A DNA stretch of 35,532 bases from Eubacteriales Family XIII. Incertae Sedis bacterium. Lineage in GTDB: Bacteria; Bacillota; Clostridia; Peptostreptococcales; Anaerovoracaceae. Position 1 is the stretch's first letter. The number at the start of each line of letters is the position of its first letter. The stretch spans positions 1 through 35,532 of the forward strand of contig JAISJM010000177.1 in the NCBI GenBank assembly GCA_031261525.1, read 5' to 3'. Below, one piece after another: positions 15,223 through 23,643 of this stretch. The position numbers and the translations under genes are program-made. The notes under the pieces were generated by a model. That model saw nothing but the letters and a program-made list of their open reading frames with translations. It ran no database searches and was not told the DNA's origin.

Positions 15223-15426
15223 TTATGAAGTATGTATGTGTTTGATGTGAAGTTCGGCAAGATCATATCGATATGAATCCGTAATCAAATCACTCTCAAT
15301 GACAAAAATATAAACGCGGAGAATTGCAGATTCGGATTCGTCTGTCTTGAAACAAAATGTAACATGTTCCACATCATAATATACCGTGGAATTACAGATG
15401 TCAACCTCCTTTATCAAATTCCACAA
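15223..15426 (-). CDS. Possible small protein, doubtful
   Basis: A 67-codon frame with a TTG first codon that lies upstream of the promoter predicted at 15376-15404. An AAGGAGG within it has no in-frame start at a usual distance, and internal GTG codons lack a site. The composition is protein-like but I recognise no family. Listed only because it fills an otherwise gene-free 590-bp spacer (15067-15660). Confidence 0.15.
   Translation of the reverse strand: MWNLIKEVDICNSTVYYDVEHVTFCFKTDESESAILRVYIFVIESDLITDSYRYDLAELHIKHIHTS
15360..15373. promoter_or_regulatory. Third copy of the TGTGGAACATGTT operator core
   Basis: On the minus strand GATGTGGAACATGTTAC directly follows the -10 of the promoter at 15376-15404. 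It shares 13 consecutive bases with the sugar-importer operator at 11278-11296. Together with TTCCAC inside the promoter spacer it forms an inverted repeat around the -10. Confidence 0.55.
15376..15404 (-). promoter_or_regulatory. Consensus promoter upstream of birA
   Basis: On the minus strand TTGACA (15399-15404), 17 bp, TATTAT (15376-15381), the same elements and spacing as the sugar-importer promoter. The first clear gene downstream is birA, about 310 bp away through the hexamer array. Confidence 0.65.
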
Positions 15427-15460
15427 AATAGCATGTTATTCTTTAACTTGATCATTTTTT

Positions 15461-15535
15461 GTTAGCAAATGCTAACTTTAGTGTTTACATGAAGAATTTT
15501 GGGGTATATAATAGATATAGTTAGTCAAAGCTAAC
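15461..15535 (+). promoter_or_regulatory. Promoter bracketed by two DtxR-like palindromes
   Basis: TTTACA (15484-15489), 17 bp, TATAAT (15507-15512). GTTAGCAAATGCTAAC (15461-15476) abuts the -35, and GTTAGTCAAAGCTAAC (15520-15535) covers the predicted start site. Both have GTTAG/CTAAC arms like metal-responsive DtxR/IdeR/MntR operators. Arrangement suits tight repression of the DUF3793 gene. Confidence 0.75.
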
Positions 15536-15587
15536 CAAAAAAATGATAGAAAAAAACTTGCCACATTCAATGATATATGTTAAAATT

Positions 15588-15629
15588 ATTTATAACATAG
15601 TTAATATATATGTATAGTATGTTATAAAT
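15588..15629 (+). other. Hairpin in the DUF3793 leader
   Basis: Perfect 12-bp inverted repeat ATTTATAACATA / TATGTTATAAAT, ending 16 nt before the AAGGAGG at 15646-15652. AT-only stem, so weak as a terminator; may shape ribosome access. Confidence 0.4.
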
Positions 15630-15660
15630 CAATTGTGAAAAATAGAAGGAGGATCATCTC

Positions 15661-16302
15661 ATGAACCGACATTTAGAAGTCATACTCGCACGACATTGCG
15701 CGCCCGTTGTCATGATGATGAAGCCTGCGGCAATGTTTAACAAACCAGATTGGTGGGATTTGCTCTCCCTATCAAGCATCCTAAAATATAAAATGCGTTT
15801 CGTTGAAATAAATAGAGGTGGACAAAATTCTGTCATCTATGCTTTCAATATTGAGATGCTGAAAGACGTCTTACTTGATGAAAAAGTCCACAAAGAGCTA
15901 CTGAAACTGGGCTATCCAGATCGTGAAAATTTGTCTGACTGCAAAGACTGTGCCTATTTTAGTGTTGATAATGACGCCGCCCACAATGAGACATCTGCAA
16001 TTTCAGATACCTGCGACAATGGTTACATCGGTATGCTCATCAACCATCTGCGCAAGCGATTCTTTGAACTCGACACATTCCCACATGAAGTTGGCTTCTT
16101 CCTCGGTTATCCATACGAGGATGTCCTTGGATTTATAAAATACAAAGGGGATCAATGCAAGTTATGCGGTATGTGGAAAGTGTATGGCGATGAAAAACGT
16201 GCTTGCGAACTTTTCGACCTATATAAGAATTTAAAGCAGCAAATGCTTGAGCATATAGAACAAGGTGGTTCAGTCAAAGATTTTGAAAGACGAGCAGCAT
16301 AA
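15661..16302 (+). CDS. DUF3793 family protein
   Basis: 213-residue soluble protein of a family found in anaerobic Bacillota; function not established. Family signatures seen: LARHCAPVVMMMKPAAMFN at the N-terminus, LLKLGYP near residue 82, FPHEVGFFLGYPYEDVLGFI near 140 and GMWKVYGDEKRACELFDLY near 177. Several Cys (CKDCAYF, CKLCGMW) could bind metal or act in redox, but this is inference. AAGGAGG stands 8 nt before the ATG. The gene is alone between its own promoter and a terminator. DUF3793 genes are often seen near iron-uptake and flavodoxin genes in related bacteria, which agrees with the DtxR-like operators here. Confidence 0.85.
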   Translation: MNRHLEVILARHCAPVVMMMKPAAMFNKPDWWDLLSLSSILKYKMRFVEINRGGQNSVIYAFNIEMLKDVLLDEKVHKELLKLGYPDRENLSDCKDCAYFSVDNDAAHNETSAISDTCDNGYIGMLINHLRKRFFELDTFPHEVGFFLGYPYEDVLGFIKYKGDQCKLCGMWKVYGDEKRACELFDLYKNLKQQMLEHIEQGGSVKDFERRAA

Positions 16303-16321
16303 AAACGTGTATTTGAAAATG

Positions 16322-16357
16322 CAAAATGCTAGAGGCTTATCAACTTCTAGCATTTTG
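16322..16357 (+). terminator. Hairpin terminator after the DUF3793 gene
   Basis: Perfect 12-bp stem CAAAATGCTAGA / TCTAGCATTTTG, 20 nt after the stop codon. The T-run is part of the stem rather than a long tail, so strength is moderate. Confidence 0.6.
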
Positions 16358-16435
16358 GGTACTATAGAAGTGTAGGTAAGAGACTCATTCATTTGAGTAT
16401 CTCAAACCTGCGCTTATTTTATATTTATGAATAGG

Positions 16436-17074
16436 TCAATTTCGGTCGCCTTTGGTCTTATTGATTTCCATTCGGCGATAGGAGAGCGACATGACCACCA
16501 CTTCTACAATCACAATCACTTCACAAAGTGAAGTCCATCCATCAGAAATCAGCATCGTTTTCCCAATTTCCTGCGTCGTCAAAAACAGTATGACATTACA
16601 TATTGCAAGGATCAATGTAAGAGCAAATGCAATCAAGTTAATTCGGGAGGAAGGAATCAATACGGAAGTCGCTTTTTTCTCTCGCAGGAAAAGAATATAT
16701 ACAATCATGAGAACCGCCAACAATAAACTAAGTCCAGTCAAAGCTAAATTGATAATTGACCATCCACCGGAATCTGCAATATTTACATCTTGCACGGTAA
16801 GGGGAATCTCTGCAGCGCCAATTGTAACGATATTATCGTCCATTGGTGTCACGCCCGCATCTGTCGCATCTGTCGCATCTGCAGAATCTGTCTCTTCTGT
16901 AGCATCTTCATCGCCTGCATTTGCATCTTGTTCTTCTTGAGAAATCGCCGCAGATGTCTGTGCTTGTGCGTCAACATAAACTGGAGGCGTAAATACACAT
17001 AAGAAAGCAACCATAACAATAGCGATTGCAAATGTATGCAAGGTATATAGAGATATGCGCTTTACCGATTTCAT
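16436..17074 (-). CDS. Membrane protein: signal peptide, acidic linker, three C-terminal helices
   Basis: From the ATG at 17074, a signal-like segment (MKSVKRISLYTLHTFAIAIV) is followed by an extracytoplasmic Asp/Ala/Thr/Glu-rich linker with short ATD repeats. Then come PLTVQDVNIADSGGWSIINL, a first helix, FLREKKATS, a second helix, TQEIGKTMLISDGWT, a third helix and a basic tail. An in-frame ATG at 17113 would add 13 residues without a visible ribosome site. The C-terminal layout resembles the membrane module of the Pro-Thr protein at 34669-35532 and, from memory, the C-terminal anchor of several clostridial surface proteins. No catalytic motif. Divergent from the ECF sigma gene, so it may belong to that regulon; function unknown. 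Confidence 0.7.
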   Translation of the reverse strand: MKSVKRISLYTLHTFAIAIVMVAFLCVFTPPVYVDAQAQTSAAISQEEQDANAGDEDATEETDSADATDATDAGVTPMDDNIVTIGAAEIPLTVQDVNIADSGGWSIINLALTGLSLLLAVLMIVYILFLREKKATSVLIPSSRINLIAFALTLILAICNVILFLTTQEIGKTMLISDGWTSLCEVIVIVEVVVMSLSYRRMEINKTKGDRN

Positions 17075-17133
17075 CTCCGTTCCCATCCTTCCAAAATTCG
17101 TTTCGTTCTCCATATTTTAATAGTACTTCCATC

Positions 17134-17172
17134 TGTGAAAAATCACAATATTAAATTTGTCACGTGTGACAA
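17134..17172. promoter_or_regulatory. Two palindromes in the divergent spacer
   Basis: TGTGAAAAATCACA at 17134-17147 (the reverse complement of 11336-11349), and TTGTCACGTGTGACAA at 17157-17172 (7-bp arms). Both lie between the membrane-protein gene and the ECF sigma gene. Candidate operators. Confidence 0.5.
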
Positions 17173-17251
17173 CTTTGTCTTTATGGTTGCACCTTTTTTT
17201 CAAAAAAGGCACTCTCCTATGTATAACGGAATATAAAAGAAGTAGAGAATA

Positions 17252-17260
17252 TGGTATACT
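17252..17260 (+). promoter_or_regulatory. Extended -10 immediately before the sigma gene
   Basis: TGGTATACT, ending six bases before the ATG at 17267. No consensus -35. If used, transcription would begin at or within a base or two of the start codon, giving a leaderless mRNA; no Shine-Dalgarno sequence is visible for this gene. Confidence 0.5.
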
Positions 17261-17266
17261 GCGAAC

Positions 17267-17803
17267 ATGGAAAACGACAACACAATCTTTTTTGAAAAAC
17301 TGTATAGGACGCATAAAAACGAAATTGCAAAATTTATCTATGCGATGATGGAATCAGAAAGCACTGCCGCTGATGATATATTTCAGTGCGTGTGGCGAAA
17401 TGCATTTCGATATTTGGATAGTCTAGAAAATCGTGACAAAGCACGTGCTTGGCTATATGCCATTGCGCGTACTGAAATCAAGCACTATTTTTCAAAACGG
17501 ACGATTAATCTTCCCATTGAACGGGGAACCGATGACGAGGATTCCATCTTTGAAGAACCAGAAGATATGCGTAGTTCAGATTTTCCGCAAGCACTTGCCG
17601 ATGCTGATTTACTCATCCAGCTGCTGAATCAATTGGATATCTCGCAGCAGCGCATTGTCATCCTCTACTATTATTATGATATGAGTCTGAAGGATATCGC
17701 TGAGACGAGACATGAAAACTACAACACAGTGAAATCCCTCTATAGAAGAGCAATGGCAAAACTGCGTGTGAATGCGAAGGAGATTGATTATGAAACCTTA
17801 TGA
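17267..17803 (+). CDS. ECF-type RNA polymerase sigma factor
   Basis: 178 residues with sigma region 2 at about 5-75 (FFEKLYRTHKNEIAKFIYAM, ADDIFQCVWRNAFRYL, KARAWLYAIARTEIKHYF) and region 4 at about 115-165 (LDISQQRIVILYYYYDMSLK, NYNTVKSLYRRAMAKLRV). Region 3 is absent, as in extracytoplasmic-function sigma factors. Its last 14 bases overlap the next gene, a membrane protein, the standard arrangement for a sigma/anti-sigma pair. It would redirect RNA polymerase once released from that partner. No ribosome site is visible, and an extended -10 abuts its ATG. Signal and regulon unknown. Confidence 0.9.
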   Translation: MENDNTIFFEKLYRTHKNEIAKFIYAMMESESTAADDIFQCVWRNAFRYLDSLENRDKARAWLYAIARTEIKHYFSKRTINLPIERGTDDEDSIFEEPEDMRSSDFPQALADADLLIQLLNQLDISQQRIVILYYYYDMSLKDIAETRHENYNTVKSLYRRAMAKLRVNAKEIDYETL

Positions 17804-20315
17804 TGATATTGATGATATTGACGATAATGAAGAAGCTTTTAAAGATGCACTGAAAGTCGTGATTGAGACTCGTGCAGAGGAACTGGATTTGTTTGACGGT
17901 TTCAAGAAGCCTGATGTAAAGTTCTCTCCTGAGATGAAACAGATGAAAGAAGACACCGTCTTTCATCTGTTGCGTTCAAAGCCAAATTTCCGTATGGCAT
18001 ACCGAATCGTCGCCGTTGCATGTGTCCTCATCCTGATGATTACCGTCTTCACGGGAACAGATTTTCTCAGTCGCCTCAAGCAATACGAGACGACAGGTAC
18101 GCCCACACAGGCTTTGCAGTCATTGCCCGTCAGCGATGAAATTGCCACAGATTATGAGACTGTATACGAGCATTTCAAGGGTATGGCTAGTGGTTCCAAC
18201 GAACTAAATGATATCATATCTGCACTCAAAGATAATGATGGCATGCGCGCAGAATCCAGTTCAGATGGTATTGTTGCTGTTGGGGAGGAGTCGATGATGA
18301 TGGCAGTCCCGCCGATATCTGATTCAGTACCTGATACCTCGTCAAAGCTAGCACCGTCAGGCATGTCACAAGAAATTGCAGCTGATTCAGCAGAACCAGC
18401 ACGCGATGCAGACACGGCAGGAAGTTCTGAAAATCCTGCTTATTCCGAGACCAACAATCAGGTCAAGGATGTCATGGAAGCCGATATTGTCAAGACCGAT
18501 GGCAAATACATCTACGCCATCAACAGCGAATACCTCTATGTATTACTGGCAAATGACGGCAATCCACAGATTCTCTCCAAAATCCCGCAGGATGCAGAAG
18601 TGGGGGCTAGTGGCGGCACCTATTTTGAAATGTATATCACAAAAGATAGAATCATCGCAATTAGACAGGAAAGTAATATCCCACTCGCTGCCATTGAAGA
18701 ACTGAAAGAGGCCAAGCTCGAAAATGGTGACATTTGCATCCCTGAAGTCCGAGATGATAAGATTATCTACCCTGGTACGGCAATTCGGACGGACAGTATC
18801 GTTGATCTATTCGATATCACAGACCCTGAAAACCCTCAAAAATCGGGAACACTTAGCCAAAGCGGCGAATATTTGAACAGCCGCATGGTTGGCGATATAC
18901 TCTATCTGATTACGAATTTCTGTGATTTTGATTATGCTGTGATAGAAAAAGATAAGCCTGAGACTTACGTGCCGCTATTCACGGACAATGGTACACAAAT
19001 TGTACCGACAGTCAGCAATATTGTGATTCCATCGGACAACGATGCGACGTCGTATACCGTTGTCGGCGGCATAGATACCGTCGATGGCGGCAGTCTTGTA
19101 TCCACGAAATCCATATTGGATTATACAGACAATGTCTATGCAACCAAGGACAGTATTTATTTTACAACTTGGGCGGAAGCAGATATCCAAACTTCCAACT
19201 CTGGTAATTTTAGCATACGTTCCACCACGGATCGTTCCTTGTTGACGCGACTGTCAATACAAGATGGAATGGTCGAAATCAAGGCATCCACGATAATCCC
19301 TGGCAACATATTAAATCAGTTCTCAATGGATGAATATGAAGGAGTCTTTCGGGTTGTCGCAAACGTATACACTTACAATGAAGCGACAAATACATCCTCA
19401 AATCCAAATGAATTAAAAGGATCTGAACTTGGCAAGACGCCACCGCAAACAGCGCCGATGAATACGATGGAAAGCTCAGAGATCGATGAGTTCATTGACT
19501 ATGGTTATTCCGAGGATCACTACAATGCGCTATATACACTTGATGATGATTTGAAACTCATCGGCTCCATCAGTAATATCGCGCCAGGCGAAGAAATCTA
19601 TTCTTGTCGATTTATTGAAAATATAGCATATTTTGTTACATTCCGTAATACGGACCCGTTATTCAGCGTCGACATTACCAATCCTGCCGCGCCAAAAATT
19701 CTTGGTGTATTGAAAATTCCTGGATTTTCTGAGTATCTGCACCCTTACAGCGAGGGACGACTCTTTGGACTCGGACGTGATGCAGATCCAGAATCAGGAG
19801 AAGTCAAAGGCTTGAAACTCAGTATGTTTGACAATTCCAATCCCGCAGATGTACGAGAGAAACACACCCTCGTCATTAAGTCCGAAACGGATTCGAAAGA
19901 CGAGTTTTACGATGCGTATTCGGAAGCAGAAAGCAACCATAAAGCAATTCTCGTGGACGAAACAAAGAAACTCATCGCATTTCCAATGAATGGGCAGTAT
20001 GTAATCTATACGTATGATGACAAGACTGGATTCAAAAAAGTCGATGATATTGATTTACCAAAATATGCCGATGCAGATGGAGATGAATACAATGATATCT
20101 ACAGTGATGGACTTCGAGGACTCTTCATCGGAGATGTATTCTATGTGATTTCGCCAAATGTCATTATGACTTATGATATGGCGCATGATTTCAAACAAAT
20201 CGGCAGCGCTGTATTGAGTGAGACAGCGGCTGCTGCGTCACAATACAACTACAATCGGTATCCATTTTTAGAGGGGGACACGGTCATGCCATTTAGAGGA
20301 TTCGTAATGGAGTGA
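17790..20315 (+). CDS. Membrane-anchored beta-propeller protein, probable anti-sigma/sensor
   Basis: 841 residues from the ATG at 17790, which has GAAGGAG 7 nt upstream inside the sigma gene. Layout: cytoplasmic acidic N-terminus (1-68), one membrane helix at about 69-88 (RMAYRIVAVACVLILMITVF), a low-complexity extracellular linker (about 100-220), then a large domain opening NQVKDVMEADIVKTDGKYIY and running to the C-terminus. That opening, and repeated strand blocks such as LFDITDPENPQKSGTL, LYTLDDDLKLIGSI, FSVDITNPAAPKILGVLKI and LRGLFIGDVFYVISPN, fit the secreted beta-propeller family (PF09826 type). The N-terminus has no classic ZAS zinc motif, so sigma binding is inferred from the overlap and topology. 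Likely senses an envelope signal. Confidence 0.85.
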   Translation: MKPYDDIDDIDDNEEAFKDALKVVIETRAEELDLFDGFKKPDVKFSPEMKQMKEDTVFHLLRSKPNFRMAYRIVAVACVLILMITVFTGTDFLSRLKQYETTGTPTQALQSLPVSDEIATDYETVYEHFKGMASGSNELNDIISALKDNDGMRAESSSDGIVAVGEESMMMAVPPISDSVPDTSSKLAPSGMSQEIAADSAEPARDADTAGSSENPAYSETNNQVKDVMEADIVKTDGKYIYAINSEYLYVLLANDGNPQILSKIPQDAEVGASGGTYFEMYITKDRIIAIRQESNIPLAAIEELKEAKLENGDICIPEVRDDKIIYPGTAIRTDSIVDLFDITDPENPQKSGTLSQSGEYLNSRMVGDILYLITNFCDFDYAVIEKDKPETYVPLFTDNGTQIVPTVSNIVIPSDNDATSYTVVGGIDTVDGGSLVSTKSILDYTDNVYATKDSIYFTTWAEADIQTSNSGNFSIRSTTDRSLLTRLSIQDGMVEIKASTIIPGNILNQFSMDEYEGVFRVVANVYTYNEATNTSSNPNELKGSELGKTPPQTAPMNTMESSEIDEFIDYGYSEDHYNALYTLDDDLKLIGSISNIAPGEEIYSCRFIENIAYFVTFRNTDPLFSVDITNPAAPKILGVLKIPGFSEYLHPYSEGRLFGLGRDADPESGEVKGLKLSMFDNSNPADVREKHTLVIKSETDSKDEFYDAYSEAESNHKAILVDETKKLIAFPMNGQYVIYTYDDKTGFKKVDDIDLPKYADADGDEYNDIYSDGLRGLFIGDVFYVISPNVIMTYDMAHDFKQIGSAVLSETAAAASQYNYNRYPFLEGDTVMPFRGFVME

Positions 20316-20372
20316 GTAAGGTATGAAATAGGAAAAGCATCGTTTGCAAATGTCAAATGCTCATGAATTTAT

Positions 20373-20408
20373 AAAAATGCGCGGAACCTGTTCGTTCTGC
20401 GCATTTTT
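20373..20408. terminator. Bidirectional terminator
   Basis: 14-bp stem AAAATGCGCGGAAC / GTTCTGCGCATTTT with one G-T pair, hexanucleotide loop, T-run on both strands. It separates the convergent beta-propeller and InlB-repeat genes. Confidence 0.85.
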
Positions 20409-20437
20409 GTTGTTCAGTATTTATGATATGATGCGTT

Positions 20438-21733
20438 TCATGTTACTTTCTTCCAGTGTGCGTAATAAGTCATATTCTTTGCGGGCAGTTTCGTCCTCGT
20501 TGATATCTTTGTACCGCCTGATTTTGCAGTATACCACCCTGTGAGCTTATAGCCTGTTCTTGTAGTGGCTGGAAGCTTGCCGAGTGCGGTATTGTAATCT
20601 TTCACGATCTTTACAGGTTTCACAATCTTGCCACCATTTGCTTTGAATGTCGCTGTGTATTGATTGATTGTCCAGTGTGCATAATATGTGATGTTCTTTG
20701 CGGGCAACGACGTCTTCGTAGATATCTTTGTGCCACCTGACTTTTCAGTATACCACCCACTGAGTTTATAGCCTGTTCTTGTGGCGGCTGGAAGATTGCC
20801 GAGCGCGGTATTGTAATCTTTCACGATCGTTACAGGCTTCACATCCTTGCCACCATTTGCTTTGAATGTCGCTATATATTGGGGCACAATCACTTCCTTT
20901 GGTGGGTTCTTTATCATCCCAAGAATATCATCACTATAGGATACGCCGCTCGATATCGCAGATAAATTACCTGTATTACGGCAATCTTTGATTGCGCCTG
21001 CATCATTTGCTGCGCCTATGATTCCGCCAATATAGGTCCCCACATCTGATGTTGAAGTGATGTCGCCAGTGTGGCTACAATTTTCAATATCGGCATGAAA
21101 GCTGTAGCCCGCAATGCCGCCTGCATATATTGTCTTGGGCGATGCCGCATTGATTGTACCACGCACTTCGACATTTTTAATCGTCCCGCCAACATATCCA
21201 AATAATCCTACAGCCAATTCTTGGCTCGAGGCGATGTCAATATTAAGATTACTGATAACATATCCATTGCCATCGAATATTCCTGAAAAGGTATTGGCTG
21301 ATACAATTTTCTCTCCGCTCGCGAAGCCGCCGATTGGCTCCCAACGTTTCACCGATGACAAATCAATATTGTTCATCAATATGTATTGTCCGCGAAGATT
21401 ATTGTTGATATTTTGCAGCTGCTGTGGTGTGGAAATGCCAATATAACCCGCGGGTACAGACTTCTTGTGCGATATTGTTGTGGCTGTACTCGCTGTTTGG
21501 CTTGCCGTTTTCGTTGTGGCTTGTGTTGTGGCTGTACTCGCTGTTTGACTTGCCGTTTTTGTTGTGGCTTGTGTTGTGGCTTGTGATTCGATTGTAGGTA
21601 AAACATTTGCAACTTTTCCCATATTTTGAACAGTAGCCAAAACTGGAGATATCATCCATATCACCATCATCATTGCAATGATACATGCGAGCAGTCTTTT
21701 CTTTTTTCTTTTGCGATTACTTTTGATTTCCAT
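20438..21733 (-). CDS. Secreted InlB B-repeat (Flg_new) protein with GLUG-like domain
   Basis: 431 residues. Basic signal peptide with hydrophobic core LLACIIAMMMVIWMISPVLA (14-33). Two copies of a 15-residue ATTQATTKTASQTAST-type stretch follow (52-86). A domain of about residues 95-275 reads ISTPQQLQNINNNLRGQYIL, GIFDGNGYVISNLNID, GLFGYVGGTIKNVEV and YIGGIIGAAND, like GLUG-containing surface proteins. Two 69-residue InlB B-repeats end the protein (286-354, 359-427; each YxATFKANGGK ... GYKLxGWYTxKSGGTKIS ... YYAHW). No LPxTG motif or C-terminal helix, so it is probably released or held noncovalently. AGAGGTG precedes the start. It lies 66 bp behind leuB in the same direction with only a weak promoter candidate (TTCATA-N17-TATAGT) and no terminator between, so leu read-through is possible. 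Confidence 0.87.
   Translation of the reverse strand: MEIKSNRKRKKKRLLACIIAMMMVIWMISPVLATVQNMGKVANVLPTIESQATTQATTKTASQTASTATTQATTKTASQTASTATTISHKKSVPAGYIGISTPQQLQNINNNLRGQYILMNNIDLSSVKRWEPIGGFASGEKIVSANTFSGIFDGNGYVISNLNIDIASSQELAVGLFGYVGGTIKNVEVRGTINAASPKTIYAGGIAGYSFHADIENCSHTGDITSTSDVGTYIGGIIGAANDAGAIKDCRNTGNLSAISSGVSYSDDILGMIKNPPKEVIVPQYIATFKANGGKDVKPVTIVKDYNTALGNLPAATRTGYKLSGWYTEKSGGTKISTKTSLPAKNITYYAHWTINQYTATFKANGGKIVKPVKIVKDYNTALGKLPATTRTGYKLTGWYTAKSGGTKISTRTKLPAKNMTYYAHWKKVT
20453..20878 (-). repeat. Tandem 207-bp coding repeat (InlB B-repeats)
   Basis: 20672-20878 and 20453-20659 encode the two near-identical 69-residue B-repeats, including DNA-level near identity over VKDYNTALG and TRTGYKL. 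Prone to recombination and copy-number change. Confidence 0.85.
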
Positions 21734-21799
21734 TTTTGAACACCTCTGCTAAAAATGCAAAGACGAACTATAAAAACAAACGTACAAGTTATGAAGGTG

Positions 21800-22870
21800 C
21801 TACAAATAATTTGCGATGATATCACCAGCTTCTTTTGTGCCGACAACTTTTTTACCATCTTCTGCGATGTCGACTGTTCGGTAGCCATCTTTTAAGAATG
21901 TCTCAACAGCCTGATCGATCGCATCCGCTTCAGCTGCAAGTGACAATGAGTATCTTAAAAGCATCGAGAGGCTCATGATTGTTGCAATTGGGTTAGCTTT
22001 GTCTGTACCTGCAATATCAGGAGCGGAACCATGGATTGGCTCATATAGCCCGAAGCCACCATCAGAAAGCGAGGAAGATGGGAGCATACCAATGGAACCT
22101 GTAATCTGCGAAGCTTCGTCGGATAAGATGTCGCCGAAGATATTGGAAGTCAGGATTACATCAAATTGTTTTGGTGCTCTCACCAATTGCATTGCAGCAT
22201 TGTCAATGTAGAGATGATCAAGCGTTACATCTGGATAATCCTTTGCAATGCGTTCTACTGTGCGTCGCCAGAGCCTCGAACTTTCGAGGACATTGGCTTT
22301 ATCGACACTTGTCACTTTCTTTGAACGCTTCTGCGCCATCTCGAAAGCAACTCTTGCAATACGTTCGATTTCACTTACAGAATACTGCTCGACATCATAG
22401 GCAACCTCTTCGCCATCGACCGTCTTCGTGCCTTTCTCACCAAAATAAATGCCGCCAGTCAGTTCCCGCACAACAAGAATATCCAAACCACCAACAATAA
22501 TTTCTGGTTTCAGCGGACAGGCGTCTTTCAGTTCATCAAAAAGAATCGCGGGACGCAGATTCGCATATAGTCCTAATTCTTTTCGAAGTCCAAGTATCGC
22601 CATCTCAGGTCTGTTGCTACCAGGTTGATCGTCCCATTTTGGACCGCCAACCGCACCGAGAAGAACTGCATCAGCAGCTTTTGCTGCATCAATGGTATCC
22701 TGCGGAAGCGGCACACCTGTTGCATCAATCGCAATGCCACCAGCCAACTTCTCCGTCAAACTAAATTCATGTCCGAATTTTGCTGCTACTTTATCCAAAA
22801 CTTTGACTGCACCTGCAACAACTTCAGGACCAATGCCATCTCCAGGGATGAGCGTAATATTGTAATTCAT
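21800..22870 (-). CDS. leuB: 3-isopropylmalate dehydrogenase
   Basis: NAD-dependent oxidative decarboxylation of 3-isopropylmalate to 2-oxoisocaproate, third step of leucine synthesis; cytoplasmic. 356 residues, full length. Seen: [39 protein letters not shown], the [11 protein letters not shown] loop, the [15 protein letters not shown] block, [40 protein letters not shown] and [24 protein letters not shown] lies 7 nt before the start. Last of the four leu genes, after a 191-bp spacer. Confidence 0.97.
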   Translation of the reverse strand: MNYNITLIPGDGIGPEVVAGAVKVLDKVAAKFGHEFSLTEKLAGGIAIDATGVPLPQDTIDAAKAADAVLLGAVGGPKWDDQPGSNRPEMAILGLRKELGLYANLRPAILFDELKDACPLKPEIIVGGLDILVVRELTGGIYFGEKGTKTVDGEEVAYDVEQYSVSEIERIARVAFEMAQKRSKKVTSVDKANVLESSRLWRRTVERIAKDYPDVTLDHLYIDNAAMQLVRAPKQFDVILTSNIFGDILSDEASQITGSIGMLPSSSLSDGGFGLYEPIHGSAPDIAGTDKANPIATIMSLSMLLRYSLSLAAEADAIDQAVETFLKDGYRTVDIAEDGKKVVGTKEAGDIIANYL

Positions 22871-23061
22871 CTATAATCTCCAACTTAATCGTAGTAATAA
22901 TTCAATCTCAAATCAACAGTATGTAAAAGTAAGCAAGTAAAGTTTGAACGTTTCGTTCAGATTGTACTCGCTTGATAGTTTTGGCTCCCGAAGCGTATGA
23001 ACTACTACGTAAGGGAGACAACACTAGCAATCGGACGCAAGCTGGGCGAAAATCTCAAGCT
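22871..23061 (-). other. leuD-leuB spacer
   Basis: No gene. Contains small hairpins, GAACG-TTT-CGTTC near 22951 and an interrupted CTCCC/GGGAG stem with inner CGTA/TACG near 22985-23016. No T-run, so leuB is probably reached by the same transcript. Confidence 0.4.
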
Positions 23062-23541
23062 TTATAGTTTTTCCTTGACGTAGGATACCAGCCCACCCTT
23101 ATCAATCAGCCCACTCATAAATTCGGGGAATGGCTCTGCCTGATAGGTCTCATTCTTTGTCTTATTTGTAATCAAGCCCGTTCTGAAATCAACTTCAACA
23201 TTGTCACCAGCGGAAATTGCCTCGGCAGCTTCTTCGCTTTCCAAAATTGGAAAACCAACATTGAATGAATTACGATAGAAAATGCGCGCAAATGTCGGTG
23301 CGATAACCGCCGCAACACCAGCACCTTTCAATGCGAGTGGCGCGTGTTCACGAGACGAGCCTGTGCCAAAATTCTTGCCAGCAACAATGACGTCTCCTTC
23401 TTCAACTGTTGTTGCAAAGTCTTTATCGATATCTTCCATCGCATGCTTTGCAAGCTCCTTTGGATCACCTGTTGTCAGATGACGTGCAGGAATGATTACA
23501 TCGGTGTCGACGTTGTCGCCGTATTTGTATACTTTACCCAT
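23062..23541 (-). CDS. leuD: 3-isopropylmalate dehydratase small subunit
   Basis: Swivel subunit of the LeuCD isomerase converting 2- to 3-isopropylmalate. 159 residues, the short form usual in Clostridia and archaea (about 200 in E. coli). Motifs: [20 protein letters not shown], the substrate-recognition segment [48 protein letters not shown] stands before the start. About 100 bp downstream of leuC. Confidence 0.96.
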   Translation of the reverse strand: MGKVYKYGDNVDTDVIIPARHLTTGDPKELAKHAMEDIDKDFATTVEEGDVIVAGKNFGTGSSREHAPLALKGAGVAAVIAPTFARIFYRNSFNVGFPILESEEAAEAISAGDNVEVDFRTGLITNKTKNETYQAEPFPEFMSGLIDKGGLVSYVKEKL

Positions 23542-23643
23542 TGGGTAGCCCTCCTATTTTGAGTACATCCACAATTCTGGGACATCTTACATATCACTAA
23601 ATTTATGGATATGCAGATTGCCCGAATTTATTCTATTATCAAT

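Noticed and set aside
17192..17209. CCTTTTTT/AAAAAAGG hairpin as a terminator
   Set aside because: Almost all A-T pairs with a two-base loop; more likely a simple A/T tract in the sigma upstream region.
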